This document shows, one piece after another, positions 35,078 to 42,861 of a stretch of 64,000 nt of DNA. The number at the start of each line of letters is the position of its first letter. Position 1 is the first letter of the stretch. The notes under the pieces are model-generated. The model did not search any database. It was not told the origin of the DNA and was given only the letters and a program-made list of their open reading frames with translations. A program made the position numbers and the translations under genes. Origin of the DNA: Planctomycetaceae bacterium (GTDB taxonomy: Bacteria; Planctomycetota; Planctomycetia; Planctomycetales; Planctomycetaceae); the NCBI GenBank assembly GCA_041398825.1, contig JAWKTX010000003.1, positions 501,986 through 565,985 of the forward strand. Reading direction: 5' to 3'.

Positions 35078-36751
35078 TCAGAAACCAGATTCCGTCAAGA
35101 CTTTGACTTTGGCTCGACCCATCAAATCCAGCAGTGGAAGAAACAATGTTGCGGCGTTTGCGTTCTGATCTGCCAGACTGGAATCGAGCACCTTGATGCA
35201 GACCGGTGCTGCTGCTGAAGTGCCGGTCGTTGAGTCGAAAGCCTTCCAGTCACCATCAATCCATGCTTCGACCCACATATGGGCGGTAAAACCGGACAAC
35301 TTTGGATTGTATGCGAGCCCGGTTACAACACGCGAAGGGATACGATTGCAGCGCATCAGCGCGGCAAGAAGGATCGCATGTTCGGAGCAATCACCTCGCA
35401 TGTTTTTGACGATGGCACTGGCTGGTGCCAGAGATGTGGAAAACGCGGACCGACGAAGATTGACAGTCAGGTATGCTGAAAGGTGTCTGCAGGTTGTGTC
35501 CGGATCGATCAGGCTGCCAGCGGCAAGTCTTGACATGCGTTGCACTTCATAGTTGTCGATATCCAGCAGCCGGGTTGCGGCCAGGTATTCTTCCGGAGCT
35601 CCTTGCGTTGAGGCCTGGGTATTGAAAGTTGATGTTGATATCTGCTTTGGCGACTGGATTGTCAGGTCTACCTGCTCCGGTTTGGTTTGCTCCGCCTTCT
35701 GAAGTCTGCCGGATGGCAGGAAAAGATGACCGGGCGAAGGTACTGTCATTCTCAGACGAACCTGTTGCCAGTTTTCATCATTCGGCAGCGGTCGATCGAT
35801 CGGGATAATCGATGCCAATTCCAGATCCAGGGACTTGGTGTTTCCGTGTCCCATCGCGGCCATGGCATCGGCGGGTTCGAAGACAAGCTTGCTGCCGAGC
35901 ATAGGCTGTTCGGTCCGAAGAACTTGACCCTGTTCGGTGATATACATGGTAGTGATGCGCGTTTGATCGATGACCGGCCAGAAGTCGAAGCGTCGAGCAC
36001 TGGCAGAAGTTCCGTTCTGCAGGCGAACGGTTTGCGATCCTTTGTCCCGAACTTCGATATCTGCGATGGCGACTGTCTCTGGAAACAGAACTGGAAATCG
36101 CGATATCGAACGATTTTGCCTCGTCAGCACCGATGGCATCCACTCAGTAATCATTGAAGAACGGGCGGGCGAACCGGATGAAATCCTGAATTCGTGCCGA
36201 GTGGCCTGGACGAGTTCTGAAACATCATACGTGGATGTTTCGCTGTTCCATCTGCCGGACCTCTCGAGAGTTGTTCCATCGGCTGCCGTGCGCTGCAGCG
36301 ACCATTCGAGGACCGACCCTTCTTCGTTCTCAAGAGTTTGTTGCAGTGCAGAGACAGAAAGGTCTGTCCCGAATTTCCTGAGCGCCAGCTGAGTATCGCG
36401 TCGCCGTCGAATTCGGGAGTTCTGCTGTCCACCAGATTGAAGCTGAGTCTCGGTCACTCGCTCATAGCCCACTCGCTCATCACCAAAGAGGACGATGTAC
36501 CAGATTTCGCTGGTCGCTTGTTTCGTGTCTGCTGGCTGAAGGTCAATCAGGGGGGCGCTGGTGCGTGATTTGTTGCCAGGACGAAATCGGGGCTCGGATC
36601 CGGCTGGCTTCTGCATTCCGGGTATGCCCGGCGAAATCACCGGTGCATTGGACTGTTGTGCCTGCCCGAGAGCTGCCTGTCCGAACCAGACGGACCCGAG
36701 CAGGAGCAGCCTGACGAAACCTGCCAGGTGGCCTGCGGTCCAGCGGAACAT
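35078..36751 (-). CDS. Transglutaminase-like domain protein, exported
   Basis: A 557-residue protein with a signal peptide (start MFRWTAGHLAG at 36751). The C-terminal 110 residues form the transglutaminase-like cysteine protease fold: catalytic Cys455 in 'MRGDCSEHAILLAALMR', histidine in 'FTAHMWVEAW' and aspartate in 'DWKAFDSTTG'. The preceding 400 residues are a beta-rich region not recognised. Such proteins may be peptidases or cross-linkers in the envelope. Not closely linked to its neighbours, but on the same strand as the small Cys-rich protein. Confidence 0.85.
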   Translation of the reverse strand: MFRWTAGHLAGFVRLLLLGSVWFGQAALGQAQQSNAPVISPGIPGMQKPAGSEPRFRPGNKSRTSAPLIDLQPADTKQATSEIWYIVLFGDERVGYERVTETQLQSGGQQNSRIRRRRDTQLALRKFGTDLSVSALQQTLENEEGSVLEWSLQRTAADGTTLERSGRWNSETSTYDVSELVQATRHEFRISSGSPARSSMITEWMPSVLTRQNRSISRFPVLFPETVAIADIEVRDKGSQTVRLQNGTSASARRFDFWPVIDQTRITTMYITEQGQVLRTEQPMLGSKLVFEPADAMAAMGHGNTKSLDLELASIIPIDRPLPNDENWQQVRLRMTVPSPGHLFLPSGRLQKAEQTKPEQVDLTIQSPKQISTSTFNTQASTQGAPEEYLAATRLLDIDNYEVQRMSRLAAGSLIDPDTTCRHLSAYLTVNLRRSAFSTSLAPASAIVKNMRGDCSEHAILLAALMRCNRIPSRVVTGLAYNPKLSGFTAHMWVEAWIDGDWKAFDSTTGTSAAAPVCIKVLDSSLADQNANAATLFLPLLDLMGRAKVKVLTESGF

Positions 36752-37099
36752 GCAAAATGTTTTTTCTGAATCCAGCATGTCGACATCCGTGAATAAAGCC
36801 GTCCGGAAGAAGTGGCTCCGTAGTATGACAGATTTCTTGAATCGTGGCGCCGGGAGTTGTCTTAAGGTGCCGAACAGGCAGTTTTTTTCGTTCGTATCGA
36901 TTGGCCGAGTGCCAGCACAGTTTGACAGGACGGTACGTTCGTAGCTTTTCAGGGCAGGGGATGGGGCATTTTTCCAGATCGATTCAATTCTGAGTCGTTC
37001 TGTTGAGATTGCGTGCTAGGTTTTCGAAAGTCACAGGTCACGGACTCGTCGGCTGAACGTACAAACTTGCAACAGACACCATCCAGCAGGACCATTGGC
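36752..37099. promoter_or_regulatory. Divergent promoter region
   Basis: This 348-base space separates the transglutaminase-like gene from the plus-strand pair. TTGACA at 36922-36927 is a plausible -35 element on the plus strand without a convincing -10 at 17 bases. An extended -10-like TGCTAGGTT lies at 37014-37022. AGGA occurs shortly before the ATG at 37100. No gene seen. Confidence 0.3.
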
Positions 37100-37783
37100 A
37101 TGGGTTTCCTGAAGAACTTCCTGAGATCAAACTACCGAGATGGCGATGCACCGCATGGTGTCAGCAGCTTTCGCAATCTGAGCGAAGAGCAGCTGGAAGC
37201 TCATATGAGCGTGGCTCGGTATGGGGATTTCACATTGTCCGACGCCATTCGGCCTTCGTACAACCTGGAGGTTATTCCCCGTACCGGGTATCGGCACGAG
37301 TGGTATGTCGATCAGGAAACCGGAGCGAGGATTCCGGTTCTGATGGCATCGGTCACTCGCGAACGTCTGTTCGATGCCTTCCTCTCGCAACTGGATCTGC
37401 TGGGGGAATCTGTTGATGTCGTACTGGAGACCAGTCACGATAAATCGAGTGGCCAGCACACAGACCTGTATCGAGAACAGATCGATATGCCTGTTCTGCA
37501 GAGCATACTTTACGACTTCGAAGATCTCCTGGTCGACGATGGCTGTTGCGGGATTGCTGTCCTGAATCCTCGTACACCGATGGAAGTACAGCTCGACGAA
37601 CACAAATTGCTGTTTGTCTATGGCCAGAACAACGCGGTCTACGCGGACGCACTGGAGTCCAACGGGGTTCCCTGTATCAGAGATCTTCAGTTCATAACGG
37701 AAGCTGAGCACGTTCATTCGTCCAGCGATGAGTACCAACAGCGATTTGAACAGTTGTGTTACCAGCTGGGAATCGATGTCTAA
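37100..37783 (+). CDS. Conserved planctomycete hypothetical protein
   Basis: A 227-residue acidic, soluble protein without signal peptide or membrane segment. The start at ATG 37100 follows AGGA at 9 bases; a GTG at 37013 would add 29 low-quality residues. No domain was recognised. Regular helix-strand text such as 'TRERLFDAFLSQLDLLGESV' and 'QSILYDFEDLLVDDGCCGI' suggests a globular alpha/beta protein. It lies 39 bases before the M14-like lipoprotein, so the two are probably cotranscribed. Confidence 0.75.
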   Translation: MGFLKNFLRSNYRDGDAPHGVSSFRNLSEEQLEAHMSVARYGDFTLSDAIRPSYNLEVIPRTGYRHEWYVDQETGARIPVLMASVTRERLFDAFLSQLDLLGESVDVVLETSHDKSSGQHTDLYREQIDMPVLQSILYDFEDLLVDDGCCGIAVLNPRTPMEVQLDEHKLLFVYGQNNAVYADALESNGVPCIRDLQFITEAEHVHSSSDEYQQRFEQLCYQLGIDV

Positions 37784-37822
37784 CAATATCAGTTGAGTCT
37801 CGTTGAGACACAGGAGGATTCG

Positions 37823-38848
37823 ATGATGTGGTCCCCTCCACGGCGTCGAATAGTTGAGCTTCGGAGTGTTCAAAGAAGTTTGACCGGACGCAAAAATCTA
37901 CTGCGTTGCCTGAGCCGTCTGACGGCTTCGGCAACTCTTTTCGCTGCGCTGGGTTGTGGGTCGATGTCGACGTTTCATTCGTCGATGGAGATTGCCGACC
38001 GACGTTCATTTCAGGAGTCGGTCCTGCGTTTGCCTGACACGCCGGTGTTCGATCTTTCTCCGGGGCCGATTTCAGAGCCGAAGACACGCGTTGCAACGAC
38101 CAAACCCACAAAGCCACTGGTTGCAGCGCCCCAACCGTTTGCATGGGGCGAAGAGGGGCAGTCGACAGCCGGGCTTCCGTTTCAAATTTACTCCGCCGGG
38201 AATGACGGCTACCGCACGCTGGTGGTCGGCAGTGTGGGTGGAAATGATCCGGTTGCCATCCGACTGGTTGATGAACTTGCAATGCATCTGCATCAACAGC
38301 AAAGCATCATGGGCGGTTTCGAGACCTTTGTTATCCGAACACTGAACCCGGATGGGTTGAAACGTCAGTCATTCGTGAATGGCAACGGGAAGTACGTGAA
38401 CAACTTTTTCCCGAATGCCGAAGACAGAACTGTGCGTGTGACAGACATGATTTCTGAGGTGCGATTTGCTCTCAGACAATTCGAGGAGCGACAACCTCAA
38501 CGCGTCATTCATATTCGTACCGTGCGGTCCGACCGCGGTGTGATCGCTGCCAGTTCCAGCGCTCGGAATGCAGTGAAATCGCTTGGAGAATGGCTTCAGT
38601 TTGATGTCAAATTGCTGCCTGGGCCAGCCGTTGACGGTTCAATCGAAAAGTACGTCGCATCAACAGATCGGATGCAAATGATCACGATCGCGGTACCCGC
38701 AGGTGTCTCTCCGGCAGAAGCCTGGCCACTTTACGGTGACGCTATTCTGAATCTGCTCCTGAGTGACGACTACGAAACTCGCGAACTGGCACGGCGTAAG
38801 AATTCGTCGGCTGCCAGTGCGCGACTCAGGGATCCTTCGAATCCGTAA
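37823..38848 (+). CDS. M14 carboxypeptidase/murein amidase-like protein with degraded active site, likely lipoprotein
   Basis: A 341-residue protein starting at ATG 37823 after AGGAGG at 6 bases. A hydrophobic start ends in 'LFAALGCGS', a plausible though imperfect lipobox. The core resembles MpaA-type M14 peptidases: 'LVVGSVGGNDPVAIRLVDEL' sits where active enzymes have GxHGDE, 'IRTLNPDGLKRQS' matches PxxNPDG, and 'GKYVNNFFPNA' replaces the usual VDLNRNFP. The zinc ligands His and Glu of HxxE and the substrate arginine of NRNFP are absent, so hydrolysis is doubtful. It may be a binding protein for cell-wall peptides. A palindromic repeat and terminator follow. Confidence 0.7.
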   Translation: MMWSPPRRRIVELRSVQRSLTGRKNLLRCLSRLTASATLFAALGCGSMSTFHSSMEIADRRSFQESVLRLPDTPVFDLSPGPISEPKTRVATTKPTKPLVAAPQPFAWGEEGQSTAGLPFQIYSAGNDGYRTLVVGSVGGNDPVAIRLVDELAMHLHQQQSIMGGFETFVIRTLNPDGLKRQSFVNGNGKYVNNFFPNAEDRTVRVTDMISEVRFALRQFEERQPQRVIHIRTVRSDRGVIAASSSARNAVKSLGEWLQFDVKLLPGPAVDGSIEKYVASTDRMQMITIAVPAGVSPAEAWPLYGDAILNLLLSDDYETRELARRKNSSAASARLRDPSNP

Positions 38849-38871
38849 TCACTCCGGCTTTGTAAACTAGA

Positions 38872-38972
38872 CTGTCCGTTGAAAAACCGGGACCGGCACG
38901 CAGGACGACTAGAAACCATCGTGTTTTAAGGTCTCCTGCTCGAGCTCGAGCCAGTCCGGTTCTTCAACAGGC
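38872..38972 (-). repeat. Dispersed palindromic repeat, copy B (inverted)
   Basis: The best-preserved copy. On the minus strand it reads CCTGTTGAAGAACCGGACTG, continues through TCGAGCTCGAGCAGGAGACC and the conserved AAAACACGATGGTTTCTAGT block, and ends with GGTTTTTCAACGGACAG. The outer arms are complementary, so it can fold into a long hairpin. Confidence 0.8.
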
Positions 38973-39018
38973 GGTTAAGTTAACTCTCTGTCGTCCGGAG
39001 AAGAGGTGCCCAAATAAG

Positions 39019-39055
39019 AAGAGCCGAAGGGAAGCCCCCTTCGGCTCTTTGTTTT
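39019..39055. terminator. Intrinsic terminator between convergent genes
   Basis: AAGAGCCGAAGGG pairs with CCCTTCGGCTCTT (13-bp stem, 5-base loop) and is followed by TTTGTTTT on the plus strand. The minus strand has a weaker U-rich tail, so it may serve both the M14-like gene and the PH-domain gene. Confidence 0.93.
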
Positions 39056-39077
39056 GGTCCATCAAGCCCTGAGCTTC

Positions 39078-39584
39078 TTACTGACGAGCATTGATCGTCG
39101 ACAGAGACGACTTGACCATGCGTCGCGCCTCGGTGGTTCGCTGGATGGCATTCCGGAATGCTCCGGCATCGCCTACACCCGGAAGCAGCAACAGTGTTTG
39201 TCCGCTGGCAGACTTTAATCGAACATCGGCCGCCCGAAAGAACTCCTGACCTGCCCGCTGTTCCAGTTCGACGGAGTCGACTTCACTGAGGTCGACCTGA
39301 CGTAACTTCTGAGCTCCAAGGGAAGCCCAGATCTGAACCGAGCGATTGGTGAGCACGTACCTGGAACCCAGGACTTTCGTCAGTAAATAAAGTGGTGCTC
39401 CGATGGGAGCCGTCGGCAGGGCAAAAAGCAACGTCGACAATTTGTGCCCGAAAATGCGTATCGGGATGCATCCGTAAAGCTGTCCCAGGAGTCGACCAAA
39501 CGCATTCGCACATACCGACGGATAAACCGTCATAACATTGGACTCAGTGGATGAACTCACACCGGCAATGGCCTGTACTGACAT
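39078..39584 (-). CDS. Bacterial PH-domain-like membrane protein
   Basis: A 168-residue protein. Residues about 35-70 are hydrophobic and probably span or enter the membrane ('LSTLLFALPTAPIGAPLYLL'). The second half has the look of a bacterial Pleckstrin-homology domain: 'SRYVLTNRSVQIWASLG', 'RQVDLSEVDSVELEQRAG', 'ADVRLKSASGQTLLLLPGVG' and a final amphipathic helix 'DAGAFRNAIQRTTEARRM'. Function unknown. It ends 22 bases after the terminator described above, in convergent orientation with the M14-like gene. Confidence 0.7.
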   Translation of the reverse strand: MSVQAIAGVSSSTESNVMTVYPSVCANAFGRLLGQLYGCIPIRIFGHKLSTLLFALPTAPIGAPLYLLTKVLGSRYVLTNRSVQIWASLGAQKLRQVDLSEVDSVELEQRAGQEFFRAADVRLKSASGQTLLLLPGVGDAGAFRNAIQRTTEARRMVKSSLSTINARQ

Positions 39585-39710
39585 GTCCGCGCCTTTGATT
39601 GCTTCGAGCGTCTTGAATTGGAAAATCAGCTGAAAATCCGAATCTGGCGAAGGCTACCAGCTGCGATCCTTCAATTCCAGCGGTCGAAAATGGCCTCGAA
39701 ACCTTTCGCC

Positions 39711-42380
39711 TCATTGAGAACCGGCGGCAGGTTCTTTGGGCTTGGGAAACTTGTCTTCATTAATCTTCCGGATCGGATCTCCCGGGTTGGCCAGCGGAAG
39801 CTTGCCGCGCTGGACAATCTTGTCGGGTTGACTGCAGGTCATCTCGTTGCATGCCTGGTATCGGAGCTGGACTTCCAGTTCACCAAACTCTGCTGTCTCG
39901 CTGGCTTCTGTTTCCAGCAGTGCATAGATGATAACTTTGCCGCCGTACACATGGTACGGTTCTGTTTCACCTTCCATCGTCATCAGTTGATGGGCCGGAT
40001 ATTTCACTCGGGTCAGCTTGATTTTTTGCTTGCTGGTGATCTTGAGTTCCGTTGGGATGAGGAAGTCCGGGTTAGATGGATTTGCATTTATGTGCCATTC
40101 CTTGTCGATCGTAATCTCGATCGCAACAGGGCACTTTCCACCGCGTTCGAGTTTGTCAAAGAACGGATAGACGCCAACGGAAAGTGGTCGGTCACGTTTC
40201 TCTTCCGCCTGGCCGGACGAAGGGTTGGGCTCAGGGGACACTGGCTTGAAGACAATAGTTGCAGTCGACTCGTCTTTCTCGTCGGAGTGGGTCGAAGCCT
40301 TATTCGTGATGGATTCGTCTGATATCTTCAGGCCACAAAGTATTGTTCCGCTCTCCCGGCTGTTGGCAGCCGATACATCAGCAGATTCGTTCATCGACAA
40401 AAGGTCATGTAACGCGAGTCCCATCCCCGCGCAGGCAGCCGGCGATTCTGACATGGTCGGTGCAAACCGGCCCATTGTGTCGCTTGCGATTTGTTTGAAC
40501 TCGTCGTTGTGTTTCGAGAGTTCCAGCAGATTCCGGACCGTGACACTGAATCCTGACGGATAGACGGAGTCGTAGACGGTGCAGGTTCTTGCAATCAATT
40601 GTTCGTGGTTGGCTGAAGTGTAGAAGAAGGCCTTCAGTTTCTGGTCGTAGAACAGTTCAATCTGCTTTCGGGTGATGTCACTTGCATGTTGCAGCCATTG
40701 CGCATCGTTCGTTGCCTGATGAAGTTCGCCCATGGCAGCTGCCAGGTATGCGTAGTCATCGAGGTAAGCGTCGTAGACGGCCGTGTCATTTCTCCAGGAA
40801 CGGTAAAATGTTCCATCATCTTTTCTCAGGTGGTCCAGAAGGAACTGCGCCGCATTCTTCGCTGCTTCCAGATCATCCTGACGGCCCGGCAACTGGCTAC
40901 TCTGCGCCAATGCCTGAATCATCATCGCGTTCCATTCGGTGAGTACTTTATCATCCAGCATTGGTCGCTGGCGTTTATTGCGTACTTCCAGCAACTTTGA
41001 TTTCGCGGCCTCAATCCGGCGGAGACCGGAGAGTTGTTCGATGTTCAGTAATGAAAGTGATTCCTGGGTCGGTCGAGGTAATCGGAGGACATAACCATGT
41101 TCAAAGGGATTCTCTTCTTTCATGCCGTAGACCGTCATGAACAGTTCGGCATCTTCGGCCAGCGACCCTTCAATTTGCTGCGGCTGCCAAACGTAGTACT
41201 CACCTTCAATGGCGTTTGTTTCTGCATCCAGGGCTGAGCAGAACCCGCCTCCGGGGAGTGTGAGTTCGCGCTTGACGAAATCAGCGATCTCACCGGCGAC
41301 CTCAAAGAACAGTGGATCGTTGGTAATTCCTGCGGCTCGTGTATACACCTGCAGCAGCTGGGCCTGATCGTAAAGCATCTTTTCGAAGTGCGGCACATGC
41401 CAGCTTCGATCAGTGCTGTAGCGATGGAATCCGCCTGCCAGATGATCCCGCAGTCCGCCCATCGCCATTGATCTGAGCGAATGAATGACGATGTTCCGTA
41501 AATCGGTCCGTGTTTTCGAATCCGCTGCATCTTCGTCTGCCGTCTGACTCAAAGTCAGCAATAGTTGCAGACGAGGGACATTGGGAAATCGTGGTCCGTC
41601 CGGTCTCGCCGGATTCCAGTCGACGCCTCCATTTACCGGATCGTATCGGGAGGAAATATCGTCGGCCGCGGCATCCAGGAGGGAATGACTCAGGTCGACT
41701 TCTTCAACAGAGAACCTGGGGCCGCTAAGTCTGCGAACTTCCGCGGCAATAATGCTGGCCGATCCTTTGAGCCTCTCGGGGTTGGAGTTCCATAGTTTGC
41801 TGACCTGGTTTGCGACATTCAGGAATCCTGGTCGGCCGTCTGTATCGGCCGGAGGCAAATACGTCGCTCCGGCAATTGGATTCCCGTCCGGTGTCAGAAA
41901 GATGGACAGCGGCCATCCGCCTCCACCACCCTGGCCGGCCGCCTGTTGATAGACAATCAGGCTGGTCATGTAGATGTCGTCGACATCGGGACGTTCTTCG
42001 CGGTCCACTTTGATGTTGACGAAATGCTCATTCATGAACGTGGCAATTTCCTGATTGGAAAAGACAAGGCGTTCCATCACGTGGCACCAGTAGCAGCTGC
42101 TGTAGCCAATCGAAAGGAAGATGGGCTTATTTTCGCTGCGAGCCTTCTCAAATGCCTCCGGACCCCACGCGTACCAGTCCACCGGATTATGGGCATGCAG
42201 AAGTAGGTAGGGGCTGGATTCGCGGGACAGACGATTTGCTGGCCTGACCCTCTGGTCAGGTTTCTGGTTCGACGCTGACGTGGCGTTGTCCTGAGCAGAC
42301 GCTGCAGAGGAAAGGCAGGCAGCAAGGCAAAGTAAAACTGTGCTCAGAGATACTGAGTTGATTCGGAGGGGCGTTTTCAT
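39711..42380 (-). CDS. DUF255 thioredoxin-domain protein fused to a DsbD-alpha-like domain, exported
   Basis: An 889-residue protein with a signal peptide (about 1-29). The YyaL/SSP411 core starts at residue 50: 'SRESSPYLLLHAHNPVDWYA', the thioredoxin site CYWC at 96-99, 'DREERPDVDDIYM' and a long (alpha/alpha) barrel-like part with 'LRDHLAGGFHRYSTDRSWHV', 'PHFEKMLYDQAQLLQVY' and 'LTEWNAMMIQALAQ'. From about 735 a second domain ('WHINANPSNPDFLIPTELKI', 'RYQACNEMTCSQPD') matches the N-terminal domain of thiol:disulfide interchange protein DsbD. Normal relatives end near 680 residues. The fusion points to periplasmic thiol chemistry. Confidence 0.88.
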   Translation of the reverse strand: MKTPLRINSVSLSTVLLCLAACLSSAASAQDNATSASNQKPDQRVRPANRLSRESSPYLLLHAHNPVDWYAWGPEAFEKARSENKPIFLSIGYSSCYWCHVMERLVFSNQEIATFMNEHFVNIKVDREERPDVDDIYMTSLIVYQQAAGQGGGGGWPLSIFLTPDGNPIAGATYLPPADTDGRPGFLNVANQVSKLWNSNPERLKGSASIIAAEVRRLSGPRFSVEEVDLSHSLLDAAADDISSRYDPVNGGVDWNPARPDGPRFPNVPRLQLLLTLSQTADEDAADSKTRTDLRNIVIHSLRSMAMGGLRDHLAGGFHRYSTDRSWHVPHFEKMLYDQAQLLQVYTRAAGITNDPLFFEVAGEIADFVKRELTLPGGGFCSALDAETNAIEGEYYVWQPQQIEGSLAEDAELFMTVYGMKEENPFEHGYVLRLPRPTQESLSLLNIEQLSGLRRIEAAKSKLLEVRNKRQRPMLDDKVLTEWNAMMIQALAQSSQLPGRQDDLEAAKNAAQFLLDHLRKDDGTFYRSWRNDTAVYDAYLDDYAYLAAAMGELHQATNDAQWLQHASDITRKQIELFYDQKLKAFFYTSANHEQLIARTCTVYDSVYPSGFSVTVRNLLELSKHNDEFKQIASDTMGRFAPTMSESPAACAGMGLALHDLLSMNESADVSAANSRESGTILCGLKISDESITNKASTHSDEKDESTATIVFKPVSPEPNPSSGQAEEKRDRPLSVGVYPFFDKLERGGKCPVAIEITIDKEWHINANPSNPDFLIPTELKITSKQKIKLTRVKYPAHQLMTMEGETEPYHVYGGKVIIYALLETEASETAEFGELEVQLRYQACNEMTCSQPDKIVQRGKLPLANPGDPIRKINEDKFPKPKEPAAGSQ

Positions 42381-42861
42381 CGGCGTAGATTCTGGGGAAG
42401 AATTCTGGGATGCAGGGGTATGTCATTCTAGCGGCATTGGCCGTCAGGGAAACCATGTTCACGTGATCAGTCGGTTGGAGTTGCTGCGCCAGCGAGCTGT
42501 TTGGGAGCGTCGCGTTCATGGCGCATCAGGCGCAACCTGCGAGCGAAACCCTGGATTTGGCGTGATGGCATCCCAGTTTGCGGAGAATGTTTGGGTTGTA
42601 TGCGAGCTTTGGGTGGGTGGGCTGTGGCGGATGCCGAGCACATCTGTTTGCGGTTGGTGTCCGTTTCTACCCAATTGAGCCTGTTGGAATGGGGGGAATG
42701 GGTTGAGTGTTTTGGGCGATCAGGTAGTGACGGAAGTTCGTACTGTGGGATTTGGTGATCTGCTGTCGGTTTTGTCGCCGAACTAAGTACTGAGACGTAG
42801 CTCGATTTCGTCATTCAAGACGGTCGCGGGTTACGGGCCACTTAGTCAAAGGAATACTGGA
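42381..42861. other. Unexplained 481-base spacer, G/T-rich on the plus strand
   Basis: Bases about 42540-42770 are strongly biased to G and T on the plus strand, with GGGTGGGTGGG and a GGGGGG run. Short frames exist on both strands (85-115 codons) but none has a recognisable family or ribosome site. The adaptor gene's promoter must lie toward its right end. Confidence 0.4.

Noticed and set aside
42501..42758. 85-codon plus-strand frame in the G/T-rich spacer
   Set aside because: Its Trp/Cys/Gly-rich sequence follows from base skew and matches no known family.
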